From Actinomycetota bacterium (GTDB lineage Bacteria > Actinomycetota > Actinomycetes > Nanopelagicales > Nanopelagicaceae), in the NCBI GenBank assembly GCA_009699205.1, contig WLOP01000011.1, positions 1-40,123 on the forward strand: a DNA stretch of 40,123 nt, in the 5' to 3' direction. This document shows, piece by piece, positions 28,699 through 37,021 of this stretch. Numbering within the stretch: the stretch's first letter is position 1; the number at the start of each line of letters is the position of its first letter. Made by a program: the position numbers and the translations under genes. The notes under the pieces are model-generated. The model saw only the letters and a program-made list of their open reading frames with translations. It searched no databases and was not told the DNA's origin.

Positions 28699-28757
28699 AG
28701 TAACTCCTTGTGTTTTTAGTACTTGCTTTGCGCAAGATCACCTTGATGGGGAGAACT

Positions 28758-29378
28758 TTACCCCAGTGCGCCAAGCTTGGCTGCAACTAAAGGCGCTATT
28801 GCGCGGAGAGATTGGCCCCTATGGCTAATTGCATCCTTAGCCTGCGCCTCCAACTGCGCCATAGATAGCGTGGTGCCGGTCGGAGTGAAGATTGGATCGT
28901 ATCCAAATCCATGCTCGCCAATGGGGGCTTTCGAAATGTAACCCTGCAATATCCCTTCGCGAGTTACCCAATATCCATCGGGTGTAACAAAAGAGGCAAC
29001 GCAAGTGAAATGGGCTCCGCGTTTTTCAGCGGGGGTTTCTTTGAGTTGAAGAAGAACTTTCTCTAAATTTGCTCTGTCGTCACCGTGTACTCCAGACCAA
29101 CGTGCAGAGAAAATCCCAGGATCACCGCCAAGTGCATCGACGCACAGGCCACTGTCATCAGCAATGGCCGGCAGATTTGTTGCCGCACAAATTGCTCGCG
29201 CTTTGAGAAGTGAGTTCTCCTCAAATGTAGAACCCGTCTCTTCAACATCTTCCAAATCGGGAAAGTTCTCAAGCCCTAACAATTCAATGGAATCTGGTGC
29301 AATTTCATCAAGAATTCGACGAAACTCTGCAATCTTGCCGCTATTGCGAGTCGCCAGGACTATTTTGTGACGGCTCAC
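28758..29378 (-). CDS. rdgB: XTP/dITP diphosphatase (RdgB/HAM1)
   Basis: House-cleaning nucleotide pyrophosphatase that removes ITP, dITP and XTP. The protein has 206 residues; ATRNSGKIAEF at 9-19, ADDSGLCVDAL in the middle and SHRGQ near the C-terminus are the family signatures. It starts at GTG 29378, sharing one base with the rph stop (TAGTG), so the pair is coupled. The rph-rdgB pairing is common in bacteria. Confidence 0.96.
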   Translation of the reverse strand: MSRHKIVLATRNSGKIAEFRRILDEIAPDSIELLGLENFPDLEDVEETGSTFEENSLLKARAICAATNLPAIADDSGLCVDALGGDPGIFSARWSGVHGDDRANLEKVLLQLKETPAEKRGAHFTCVASFVTPDGYWVTREGILQGYISKAPIGEHGFGYDPIFTPTGTTLSMAQLEAQAKDAISHRGQSLRAIAPLVAAKLGALG

Positions 29379-30103
29379 TACTTAGCTAAAACCGCTCGTT
29401 GAAGTTCGGTCAATTCTTTACATCCACCAACAGCTAAGTCTAGTAGTGAATCAAGAAGCGCACGATCAAATGGAACGCCTTCGGCAGTGCCTTGAACCTC
29501 GATGAACTTTCCATTACCGCTACAAACAACATTCATATCTGTGTCAGCGCGAACATCTTCTTCGTAACATAGATCGAGCATCGGAACGCCACCAATAATT
29601 CCGACGCTGACTGCCGCGACTGAATCCGAAAGTGGTTCTGCCTTTGCTGCAATGTGACCCTTCTCTTTTGCCCAAGCGATTGCATCTGCGAGAGCAACAT
29701 ATGCCCCGGTGATTGCTGCAGTACGTGTGCCACCATCTGCCTGCAAGACATCGCAATCGATAACAATTGTGTTTTCGCCAAGTTCGGCTGTATTTACAAT
29801 CGCACGTAGCGAACGTCCTACGAGGCGCGAAATCTCTTGAGTGCGTCCACCTAGTTTCCCTTTTACGCTTTCACGATCAGAGCGAGTATGGGTCGCACGT
29901 GGCAACATCGCATATTCAGAAGTAACCCAACCTTTTCCAGAATCCTTTAGCCAACGTGGAACACCGGGTGTAAATGATGCAACACATAGAACTCTCGTTG
30001 CACCAAATTCAACAAGTACTGAGCCTTCGGCATTATCTAACCAATTGCGGGTGAATTTGATTTCTCGCAATGAAGCATTTTCTCTTCCATCGATTCGGGA
30101 CAT
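29378..30103 (-). CDS. rph: Ribonuclease PH
   Basis: Phosphorolytic 3'-5' exoribonuclease that trims tRNA 3' ends; it forms a hexamer. The protein has 241 residues. An in-frame start at 30124 would add seven residues, but MSRIDGRE at 30103 is the usual N-terminus and AGAGG lies 6 nt before it. Conserved [14 protein letters not shown] and [12 protein letters not shown] (phosphate-binding arginines) are present, as is [16 protein letters not shown], a hallmark of the family. It follows murI after 24 nt. Confidence 0.96.
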   Translation of the reverse strand: MSRIDGRENASLREIKFTRNWLDNAEGSVLVEFGATRVLCVASFTPGVPRWLKDSGKGWVTSEYAMLPRATHTRSDRESVKGKLGGRTQEISRLVGRSLRAIVNTAELGENTIVIDCDVLQADGGTRTAAITGAYVALADAIAWAKEKGHIAAKAEPLSDSVAAVSVGIIGGVPMLDLCYEEDVRADTDMNVVCSGNGKFIEVQGTAEGVPFDRALLDSLLDLAVGGCKELTELQRAVLAK

Positions 30104-30127
30104 TATTTCCTCTCCTAGGGACAAACT

Positions 30128-30925
30128 TTAGATATCTGCGTGTTCAACTCGACCCACTTCAGGACCAAGAAATCTACGTGCCAATGTTTCAAATGATTGC
30201 GCATCCCCTGTTGCTAAAAACCTATGCGTGGCAGGTGTTGCTTGCGGAGCGCGCAGTAGGTTATTTTCAACGAGTACGCGGTATAAGTCTTTTGCCGTTT
30301 CTTCGGCGCTAGAAACTAATGAAACGTTATCCCCCGCTATATAAGAAATTACACCTGTGAGCAGCGGATAGTGAGTGCACCCTAAAACCAAAGTATCAAC
30401 GCCTGCCTCCAAAACTTTGGAGAGATATTCGCGAGCAACAGCGGTTATTTCGGCTCCGGATGTTTCGCCGCGCTCCACGTATTCAACAAATAATGGGCAA
30501 GCAACAGAGGTAATGTGAAGTTGGGGAGCGGCAGCAAATGCATCGAGATATGCTCTCGAATCTATAGTCGCTTGCGTTCCGATAACCCCAATTCGACCAC
30601 TTCGCGTAGCGGCCACAGCTCGCCGCACCGCTGGTTGAATAACTTCAATGACAGGTACCGAATAACGTTCACGTGCATCGCGCAACATTGCAGCACTCGC
30701 TGTATTGCAGGCAATAACAATTGCTTTACATCCTTGAGCGACGAGAAAATCTAAAGTTTCGAGTGCATATTCACGAACTTCTGCAAGTGGTCGAGGGCCA
30801 TATGGTCCACGCGCAGTATCGCCGATATATAGAGTGGATTCGTTTGGCAATTGATCAAGTATTGCTCGAGCAACGGTGAGACCGCCTACCCCAGAATCAA
30901 ATATCCCAATCGGTGCATCGCTCAC
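30128..30925 (-). CDS. murI: Glutamate racemase
   Basis: Makes D-glutamate for peptidoglycan. The protein has 265 residues with the two catalytic cysteines Cys73 (ACNTASA) and Cys183 (GCTHYPLL), and [12 protein letters not shown] at 7-18. It starts at GTG 30925. No Shine-Dalgarno sequence is present, and TAGGCT lies 6 nt before the start, so the gene may have its own leaderless promoter inside the clpS-DUF2017-murI-rph-rdgB cluster. Confidence 0.95.
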   Translation of the reverse strand: MSDAPIGIFDSGVGGLTVARAILDQLPNESTLYIGDTARGPYGPRPLAEVREYALETLDFLVAQGCKAIVIACNTASAAMLRDARERYSVPVIEVIQPAVRRAVAATRSGRIGVIGTQATIDSRAYLDAFAAAPQLHITSVACPLFVEYVERGETSGAEITAVAREYLSKVLEAGVDTLVLGCTHYPLLTGVISYIAGDNVSLVSSAEETAKDLYRVLVENNLLRAPQATPATHRFLATGDAQSFETLARRFLGPEVGRVEHADI

Positions 30926-30931
30926 GCGCTA

Positions 30932-30937
30932 AGCCTA
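30932..30937 (-). promoter_or_regulatory. Predicted -10 box for leaderless murI
   Basis: TAGGCT on the minus strand ends 6 nt before the murI GTG, in the 24-nt gap after the DUF2017 gene. It is the same hexamer as at glyA. A -35 box would fall inside the upstream coding region and is not evident. Confidence 0.4.
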
Positions 30938-30949
30938 CCCTTGCGAGTA

Positions 30950-31522
30950 TTAATCCTCGACATCATCCATGAGCGCTAATAGCAAGCTTTCTTGCAGCCA
31001 ACCGAGCCAATTGAAGACTGCATACACGCCACGCATTGGATCATCGGGTGCTAGTAATTCCAACTGGTCGCGCGAATTTTCTTCTACATTTAACCTAACT
31101 CCCAGAGCCAACCTGATGTCATTGAGCCCACCTAGCCAGGCTTGCGCGCTCTCGTGATTGATTACAACTTTAGATTCTTCGCCACTTGGGCTATTGAGTA
31201 GATGCGATCGAATCGCTAGAGCACTTATTCGTTTCTTCTCGCGCAATCCAGATTCGGTATAGCGACGAAATTCCGCCGAATCTACTTGATCTGCATACGC
31301 GTTAGGCAGAAGTCGTAAAAGCACATCGTCATCAGGCGGGGTGTTATATCCGGTAATCCCAACCATCGCAGCAAGAGGATCGGTATACAAGTCATCAACT
31401 CGCTCACCTAGAATTTCCAGAAGTTGCTCTGAAAGATTTACAAGAACTTCTCGTTCACTCGCGGAAAATGTGGCCTCAAATGAATCGTGCCCATGTCGCA
31501 GGAATCCTGACGGGTCAGTCAT
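30950..31522 (-). CDS. DUF2017 family protein
   Basis: The protein has 190 residues and is soluble, acidic and largely helical. It matches the actinobacterial DUF2017 family by position directly after clpS and by features such as FSASEREVLVNLSEQLLEIL near the N-terminus and the C-terminal WLGWLQESLLLALMDD. Its function is unknown. The invariable pairing with clpS in Actinobacteria suggests a link to Clp proteolysis. Its ATG shares one base with the clpS stop (TAATG). Confidence 0.85.
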   Translation of the reverse strand: MTDPSGFLRHGHDSFEATFSASEREVLVNLSEQLLEILGERVDDLYTDPLAAMVGITGYNTPPDDDVLLRLLPNAYADQVDSAEFRRYTESGLREKKRISALAIRSHLLNSPSGEESKVVINHESAQAWLGGLNDIRLALGVRLNVEENSRDQLELLAPDDPMRGVYAVFNWLGWLQESLLLALMDDVED

Positions 31523-31812
31523 TATTGATCATCTCGTTGCAATGTTGCCCAGAGTCCAAATTCATGCAAGCGCTGAACGTCACGTTCCATTTCTTCACGT
31601 CGCCCACTTGAGACAACTGCTTTCCCTTCGTTATGCACTTGCAACATCAATTCGTGCGCTCTCTCTTTTGAATAGCCGAAGAGAGTGATAAAAACGTAAG
31701 TCACGTAAGTCATAAGGTTTACGGGGTCATCCCACACGATAGTGACCCAAGGGCGATCATGAAATAGAAGTGGATCGATCAACTCCTCAACTTTTTCAGA
31801 TGTTTTTACCAT
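31522..31812 (-). CDS. clpS: ATP-dependent Clp protease adaptor ClpS
   Basis: N-degron recognition adaptor that hands proteins with destabilising N-terminal residues to ClpC/ClpA-ClpP. The protein has 96 residues. The substrate pocket is visible as [12 protein letters not shown] (27-38) with His60 in VHNEGKAVV. The N-terminal extension to about residue 20 is disordered, as usual. TTAGGAG overlaps the end of the GH18 gene and stands 5 nt before ATG 31812, so translation is coupled to the secreted hydrolase gene upstream. Confidence 0.94.
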   Translation of the reverse strand: MVKTSEKVEELIDPLLFHDRPWVTIVWDDPVNLMTYVTYVFITLFGYSKERAHELMLQVHNEGKAVVSSGRREEMERDVQRLHEFGLWATLQRDDQ

Positions 31813-31819
31813 TGCGCTC

Positions 31820-33586
31820 CTAAGAAATTACTATATTAAATATAGGGCTAATAACTTCATCGAATTTCGCATCTGGGCTTACTCGGATTCGAAAGGTGAC
31901 AATGCTCCGACTCTTGCCTAGATAAGAAAGAACAAAGTGGCCAGTTGGATCGCTTATCTCGGCTGCCCCTTCGGACTTCCACACTCCCTTAACAAGTCTT
32001 TCCAGTTGAACGTTTGCGCCGGCTTCGTGAGGTTGAATTACTCCACTGATTGTGGCCCCATTGCCAATGCTTGCAGTTGCTGGTGCAGTAATAGCCAGGC
32101 GACGCTTAACGTTTACAGGCAATTCGCTACTGGTCGAGGCAAGACGTTCCCACGAGCCCTCAGAAGTTAATCGAATTTGCGTGCTGCGCCCCAATATAAG
32201 TGGGAGAGATATTGTCCCGTCGCTTCCAGTGACAGGGTCGATTTCTAGCTTCTTCCAGGCATCTTCTCCGACAGGTTTCACTTCTATTTTAATACCCAAT
32301 CCAACAACCGGCTGTTTATCTGTTAATTGGAATAACCCAGTGAGATTAAGGGATTCACCATAGAACATCTCGCTCTTATCGAGGGTGAGCGAATTCAAAA
32401 TTGGCGCAGGTGCGATGCCGGTAGCCACGGTACGAACGGCTTGTATTGCATCAGTATCTTGCATTCCTAAAGTCCATAAAGTAATTCCACCAAGGCGATA
32501 TTTTGCAACAAGGTTAGCGCGATCGGTATAGCTTTGAGCATTCTGGTACCACGCACGTCTAGTTGCAGTGCACTTAGTCGCTAACCCTGCCGCAGAAACT
32601 CCTTCGTAAACTTTTTTATAGCTAAATGTGGCTTCACTGTATGTCGCGTTAAAAGTTGGGACAGTGCGGTAATTTGCCGCCAAAGTAATGGCATCCCTCT
32701 GAACAAAGACTGCGGGTTTAGCACCTACTGCAATGGCTTTGCTGTATTGAGAAGGGCAAACACCCTCTACTTTTGTTACCCAGTCGCGGCCATAACCTGG
32801 AACTCCAATATATATTTTGGAGGCAGCGATAACTGAGACCGCATATTTCACGCTTTCATCCACCCATGCAATTGGCCCGATAGGCCCTTGAGATCCTGTG
32901 GAATAGTCGTAAGTCATAATTCTTAATCGATCAATCATCGGTGAGATAGCTGCCCAATCGAATAAGTAATAACCCTTCTTTCCCGTTGTTGGGTCGAATA
33001 AAACGGGAGTGGTAATCGAAAGCAATTTATTTTGTGCATGGAGTGATGCGCTTAGCTCCTGAACGAAAAGGACCCAATTGGGACGAGTTGCGCTCCATGT
33101 GGAAATTCCATCCACGAATGCGAAACCTTCAAAATCTAAATCGATTCCATCGAAATTGTTATCCATCACGAGTTTGGTGATAGTCGCAACGACCTGAGTC
33201 CTGGTCTTAGCTTTAGCGATTAACCCCGAAAGAACCAATTTTGCAGTTCCATCGGTAATTGTGGGGATGATTGTGAAACCAGAATCACGCATTGTTGTAA
33301 GAGGAATACTGATTGGCACGCTCGGATTAGCGGGTTTATAAAGGTCAGCAATGGACGTTGCACTTTTGAGGCTATACCAAAATGGCATCACTTCTTGAAT
33401 GAGATCCCCATTTGTAACAGCAGCCGGAAGTGCACTCTTCATTCCGTAGTAAGGAATCCACCCAGTCAGAATTTTGCGAGGTTGAGCATCCGCACGTGCT
33501 GAGGGTTCAGAAGTGAGAGAAAATGTAAGCAGCACAATGCTGGCCATAGCAAAAGCTAGGGCGCGCCTTGAACCGGTTCTAAACAT
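31820..33586 (-). CDS. Secreted GH18 glycoside hydrolase with C-terminal beta domains
   Basis: The protein has 588 residues. An N-terminal signal peptide ([18 protein letters not shown], cleavage likely after ARADA at about 34) is followed by a GH18 TIM barrel (about 38-390) with the catalytic motif [11 protein letters not shown]; the proton donor is Glu153 of DxxDxDxE. The C-terminal 190 residues look like two Ig-like beta domains. It resembles the spore-germination/SLG-type GH18 enzymes that act on peptidoglycan or chitin-like glycans. ATG 33586 is chosen over an upstream start because the signal peptide begins there. No Shine-Dalgarno sequence is seen; TACCCT lies 9 nt upstream. It heads the clpS cluster. 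Confidence 0.88.
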   Translation of the reverse strand: MFRTGSRRALAFAMASIVLLTFSLTSEPSARADAQPRKILTGWIPYYGMKSALPAAVTNGDLIQEVMPFWYSLKSATSIADLYKPANPSVPISIPLTTMRDSGFTIIPTITDGTAKLVLSGLIAKAKTRTQVVATITKLVMDNNFDGIDLDFEGFAFVDGISTWSATRPNWVLFVQELSASLHAQNKLLSITTPVLFDPTTGKKGYYLFDWAAISPMIDRLRIMTYDYSTGSQGPIGPIAWVDESVKYAVSVIAASKIYIGVPGYGRDWVTKVEGVCPSQYSKAIAVGAKPAVFVQRDAITLAANYRTVPTFNATYSEATFSYKKVYEGVSAAGLATKCTATRRAWYQNAQSYTDRANLVAKYRLGGITLWTLGMQDTDAIQAVRTVATGIAPAPILNSLTLDKSEMFYGESLNLTGLFQLTDKQPVVGLGIKIEVKPVGEDAWKKLEIDPVTGSDGTISLPLILGRSTQIRLTSEGSWERLASTSSELPVNVKRRLAITAPATASIGNGATISGVIQPHEAGANVQLERLVKGVWKSEGAAEISDPTGHFVLSYLGKSRSIVTFRIRVSPDAKFDEVISPIFNIVIS

Positions 33587-33680
33587 AGGATTTTTAGGGT
33601 ATCGGGTAGGCTCGCCAAATCCGCGCGACCACGCGTGAGATCGGCTCACAAGATTCAACACCTACGGGGAGAATGAAAAA

Positions 33681-34361
33681 ATGCAACATTCACTGCTGAA
33701 GAAATCAATAGTTGAAGCTCTCGGCACCTTCGCACTGCTATTTGCGGCCACAGGTGTCATCATTAATAAGTCCTTCGATCTTCTTGGAATTGCTTTAGCC
33801 CCCGGAATCGTTGTTGCAATCCTGATCGTCACCTCAGGACATATCTCAGGGATTCATCTCAACCCGGCAGTTTCATTTGCATTCTTACTTGCAAAGAAGA
33901 TGACACCCAACGAATTCTTCGCTTACCTTGTTGCACAGTTTATTGGCGCGGCTGCTGCTTCATTTGCGTTGCGATCTATTTATACGGAAAGTGTCGCCTC
34001 TGTTGTACGTAATGGAGTAAATACTCTGGCTCCTGGAACTTCATATGTCACGGGATTTGCAATCGAACTCGTCCTAACATTTATTCTTGTCATGGTTATT
34101 TTTGCAATCGCAATCGATAAAGATAACCCGCGTGCTTCATGGGCGCCTGTAGCTGTCGGATTAACTATCGCGGTAAATATCATGGCAATGGGCCCAATCA
34201 CTGGCGCATGCTTTAATCCAGTACGTTGGTTTGGTCCTGCTCTTGCTGGCGGATATTGGGAGAACTCATCGCTCTATTTAGTTGCACCAATGATTGGCGC
34301 AGCGATCGCTGTACCTTTCTTTACCTACTTATCTTCAGGTCCAGGACGTAAGCCAGAGTAA
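33681..34361 (+). CDS. Aquaporin/MIP-family channel with NPV second motif
   Basis: Six-helix major intrinsic protein, 226 residues. The first half-helix motif is canonical NPA (61-63, in GIHLNPAVSF), while the second is NPV (179-181, CFNPVRWFGPA), followed by the selectivity-filter Arg182. Actinobacterial MIPs with WFGPA usually carry NPARWFGPA, so the Ala-to-Val change is notable. Water or small neutral solutes are the likely cargo. GGGGAG lies 9 nt before ATG 33681. The divergent 94-bp gap with the GH18 gene must hold both promoters. Its 3' end overlaps the convergent DUF3039 gene by 37 bp. Confidence 0.9.
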   Translation: MQHSLLKKSIVEALGTFALLFAATGVIINKSFDLLGIALAPGIVVAILIVTSGHISGIHLNPAVSFAFLLAKKMTPNEFFAYLVAQFIGAAAASFALRSIYTESVASVVRNGVNTLAPGTSYVTGFAIELVLTFILVMVIFAIAIDKDNPRASWAPVAVGLTIAVNIMAMGPITGACFNPVRWFGPALAGGYWENSSLYLVAPMIGAAIAVPFFTYLSSGPGRKPE

Positions 34362-34591
34362 ATCTCTTTACAGACGGGGCAGATAGGAAATCTTTCGGGG
34401 TCCCTATTAGGAATCCATTTCTTGCCACATAAGGCTCGCACTGCTTTACCGCTTACCGCCGATTGAAGGATTTTCTCCTTCTTTACATAGTGCGAGAAGC
34501 GATCATGATCGCCTTCATCTTCTTGAAGTTCAGGGCGCGTGAGCAGGTCTGAATCAGTCTGCGTTTCAGGCGTACGTCGAAAAATTCCCAT
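34325..34591 (-). CDS. DUF3039 family protein (possible zinc ribbon)
   Basis: Small protein of 88 residues matching the actinobacterial DUF3039 family. The features are a polar N-terminus, HDRFSHYVKK at 29-38 and a C-terminal CGKKWIPNRDPERFPICPVC segment in which Cys55, Cys71 and Cys74 (with His34) could bind zinc. Function is unknown. A longer frame opens at 34726 but would run through argF; ATG 34591 is chosen since TATTGT stands 7 nt before it, the leaderless pattern. The C-terminal 12 codons overlap the end of the aquaporin gene on the other strand. Confidence 0.85.
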   Translation of the reverse strand: MGIFRRTPETQTDSDLLTRPELQEDEGDHDRFSHYVKKEKILQSAVSGKAVRALCGKKWIPNRDPERFPICPVCKEIYSGLRPGPEDK

Positions 34592-34598
34592 ACCAAGA

Positions 34599-34620
34599 AC
34601 AATACTTGGCTGAGTAGAAT
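34599..34620. promoter_or_regulatory. Back-to-back leaderless promoters of DUF3039 gene and argF
   Basis: TATTGT on the minus strand (34604-34599) ends 7 nt before the DUF3039 ATG. TAGAAT on the plus strand (34615-34620) ends 6 nt before the argF GTG. The two starts are only 35 bp apart, so both -10 boxes sit within 22 bp, and each -35 region must overlap the other transcript's start. Neither gene has a usable Shine-Dalgarno sequence. Confidence 0.5.
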
Positions 34621-34626
34621 AAAGAG

Positions 34627-35565
34627 GTGAAGGACCTACTTCGTACCGCAGACTTGAGCCGTGATGATGTCGAGCTCTTGATTTCAACTGCAGCCGATTT
34701 CGCTGCCGATCCACTTCGCGCTTCATCCGCTCTAGCTAATCGCACAGTGGCTATTTATATGACCAAGCCTTCTACGCGCACTCGTCTGGCCTCTGAAACT
34801 GCAGTGGCTCACTTAGGGGGCGTTCCAATCTTTATTCGCGGTGATGAACTCCAACTAGGACGCGGTGAAACTATTGCCGATACTGCTCGCATCATCAGTG
34901 GTTATGCGAGTGCGCTCATCGTTCGCACCTTTGCGCAATCTGACGTGGATGAACTTGGCGCTTACTCCACGATTCCAGTAATTAATGCGTTGACCGATGA
35001 TGATCATCCAACCCAATTGCTAGCCGATTGGATAACAATTCGCGAAACTTTCGGCAAGGATATTGCAGGAAGAAAGTTTGTTTACTTTGGCGACGGAAAC
35101 AACATGTCACATGCATGGCTGACAATGGGCGCAATTATGGGTGCACATGTTGTCGCTGCTACACCAGAAGGTAAATGGGCTCCAGATGCTGATGTTGTTG
35201 CCCACGCACAGGAGATCGCAAAAGAAACTGGGGCAACTATTGAAATTTCACATGATGCACATAGCGCCGCTAAGAATGCGAGTGTTATTTACACAGATGT
35301 GTGGATGTCAATGGGCGATCCCGAAAATGATCGCGCAGAAAAGATGAAAGTTCTTGCACCCTTTGCAGTCAATTCAGATCTTATGAAGTTGGCAGTTGAT
35401 GATGCAGTGTTCATGCATTGTTTACCTGCACATCGCGGTGAAGAAGTATCTGCCGACGTCATCGATGGACCACGATCCATTGTGTGGCGTGAAGCACAAC
35501 ATAGACGCACGACTATTCAAGCTTTGCTCTACCACCTAGTACGCGGTGAGGTTAAAGGGCGCTAG
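34627..35565 (+). CDS. argF: Ornithine carbamoyltransferase
   Basis: Joins ornithine and carbamoyl phosphate to citrulline in arginine synthesis. The protein has 312 residues. The carbamoyl-phosphate motif STRTR is at 49-53, DDHPTQ is mid-protein, and the ornithine-binding HCLPAHRG is near 274-281. It starts at GTG 34627. AAAGAG directly abuts the start and is too close to act as a ribosome-binding site, while TAGAAT lies 6 nt upstream, so a leaderless mRNA is expected. It is alone: no other arginine genes adjoin it, unlike the usual argCJBDFR cluster. A catabolic role is less likely because no arcA or arcC is near. Confidence 0.96.
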   Translation: MKDLLRTADLSRDDVELLISTAADFAADPLRASSALANRTVAIYMTKPSTRTRLASETAVAHLGGVPIFIRGDELQLGRGETIADTARIISGYASALIVRTFAQSDVDELGAYSTIPVINALTDDDHPTQLLADWITIRETFGKDIAGRKFVYFGDGNNMSHAWLTMGAIMGAHVVAATPEGKWAPDADVVAHAQEIAKETGATIEISHDAHSAAKNASVIYTDVWMSMGDPENDRAEKMKVLAPFAVNSDLMKLAVDDAVFMHCLPAHRGEEVSADVIDGPRSIVWREAQHRRTTIQALLYHLVRGEVKGR

Positions 35566-35588
35566 CACTCGCATTTAACTCAAAAAAC

Positions 35589-35618
35589 ATGACAAGTAAG
35601 AAGTTGACCGACTACGGT
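35589..35618 (+). promoter_or_regulatory. Predicted promoter of the pnt operon (leaderless)
   Basis: ATGACA (35589-35594, five of six matches to TTGACA) and TACGGT (35613-35618) are spaced by 18 bp, and TACGGT ends 6 nt before the ATG at 35625. The first three bases of the -35 box are the ATG that an ORF finder would take as the pntAA start. Confidence 0.5.
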
Positions 35619-35624
35619 TACTCC

Positions 35625-36737
35625 ATGCGCGTAGTCGTACCAACCGAAACAAGAGTTGGCGAGAAACGTGTAGCTCTAGTCCCAGACATCATTAACAAAC
35701 TAGTCCGCCTTGGGCTAGATGTAACGATTGAATCTGGCGCTGGACTTCACGCTCAAGCCTCCGATGCTGAATACACCACCGCAGGAGCAACAGTCTCCTC
35801 CGGCAATGTCCTCAAAGATGCCGACGTAGTTCTATCGGTACAGCCGCTTACTCCTGAGCAGATGTCCTCGCTGAAAAAAGGCGCCATCACAATATCCTTC
35901 CTTCCTATAACTACTGCACAAGATTCCATTGACGCAGCGTTGAAGGCAGGCGTAACCGCCTTTTCTCTTGAACTGGTTCCGCGAATTTCGCGAGCGCAGT
36001 CGATGGATGCACTCTCCTCACAAGCCTTGTGCGCCGGTTATCGCGCCGCACTTGTTGGCGCTGAACTTTCTCCACGGTTCTTCCCATTACTAATGACAGC
36101 CGCAGGAACAGTTACTCCTGCTCAAGTATTAGTTCTAGGTGCTGGTGTCGCAGGTTTGCAAGCAATTGCTACTGCTCGCCGACTCGGAGCTGTTGTATCT
36201 GCTTACGATGTACGTCCAGCTTCTGCAGATGAAGTCAGGTCGATGGGTGCAACATTTGTTCAGCTCGAACTCGAATCACTCGAGGGCACAGGCGGATATG
36301 CACGCGAGATGACAGAAGATCGCGCCGCTAAACAACGCGAACTCTTAACTCCTTACATCGCTAAATCACATGTCTTGATTACCACTGCAGCAGTGCCAGG
36401 TCGGGCTGCTCCACGATTGGTAACAAAAGAAATGGTTGATTCAATGTCCCCCGGAACAGTAATTATCGACTTAGCTGCTGAAACTGGCGGAAACGTTGAA
36501 GGTTCAAAACCTGGCGAGATTGTTACTACCGCAAATGGTGTCCGCATCTGGGGCGGCAAGGATGTTCCAAGCCAACTTCCATTCCACGCATCAATGCTTT
36601 ACTCGCGTAACGTCGTCAATATCTTGACGCTTATGACGAAGGATGGCGTGATTGCTCCAGATTTCGAGGATGAAATCATCGCAGGCTCTGTTGTTGTTCA
36701 TAACGGCGAACTGAAGAAAGAGGTGGTCAAAAAATGA
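35625..36737 (+). CDS. pntAA: NAD(P) transhydrogenase subunit alpha, domain I
   Basis: NAD(H)-binding part of the proton-translocating transhydrogenase. The protein has 370 residues, starting MRVVVPTETRVGEKRVALVP, the usual N-terminus. The Rossmann loop GAGVAGLQAIATARRLGA lies at about 169-186 and RPASADEVRSMGATF follows. The soluble alpha1 form is split from the membrane helices of alpha2, the three-subunit arrangement of Rhodospirillum type. An ATG 36 nt upstream is in frame but appears to be part of the promoter. ATGATG at the end overlaps the pntAB start. Confidence 0.94.
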   Translation: MRVVVPTETRVGEKRVALVPDIINKLVRLGLDVTIESGAGLHAQASDAEYTTAGATVSSGNVLKDADVVLSVQPLTPEQMSSLKKGAITISFLPITTAQDSIDAALKAGVTAFSLELVPRISRAQSMDALSSQALCAGYRAALVGAELSPRFFPLLMTAAGTVTPAQVLVLGAGVAGLQAIATARRLGAVVSAYDVRPASADEVRSMGATFVQLELESLEGTGGYAREMTEDRAAKQRELLTPYIAKSHVLITTAAVPGRAAPRLVTKEMVDSMSPGTVIIDLAAETGGNVEGSKPGEIVTTANGVRIWGGKDVPSQLPFHASMLYSRNVVNILTLMTKDGVIAPDFEDEIIAGSVVVHNGELKKEVVKK

Positions 36738-37021
36738 TGAGTAATGGCATGGCGCTACTGGCCATCTTCACTCTTTCAGTATTTGTTGGCTTTGAAGTTG
36801 TTTCTAAAGTCAGCTCAACTCTGCATACGCCACTTATGAGTGGCGCGAACGCAATTCACGGCGTGATCTTGGTCGGTGCAATCGTTGTTGCCGACCATTC
36901 ATCAAATAACGTCGAACTTTGGTTAGCCCTTACCGCAATCGTTCTGGCCACCATCAACATGGTCGGTGGATTTGTTGTTACAGATCGAATGCTCGAGATG
37001 TTTAAGGCGAAGAAGAAATGA
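36734..37021 (+). CDS. pntAB: NAD(P) transhydrogenase subunit alpha 2 (membrane)
   Basis: Small membrane subunit of the transhydrogenase. The protein has 95 residues with three hydrophobic helices (about 6-22, 40-55, 62-82). The conserved HTPLMSGANAIHG at 31-43 lines the proton path in helix/loop 2. Both ends overlap neighbours by 4 nt (ATGA type), giving a tightly coupled three-gene operon. With pntB it forms the proton channel. Confidence 0.93.
   Translation: MMSNGMALLAIFTLSVFVGFEVVSKVSSTLHTPLMSGANAIHGVILVGAIVVADHSSNNVELWLALTAIVLATINMVGGFVVTDRMLEMFKAKKK

Noticed and set aside
28328-28828. 166-codon plus-strand frame with long Phe/Leu/Ala runs, resembling a membrane protein
   Set aside because: It is the antisense of the Lys/Ala repeat (AAG/AAA codons read as CTT/TTT); the apparent hydrophobicity is an artefact.
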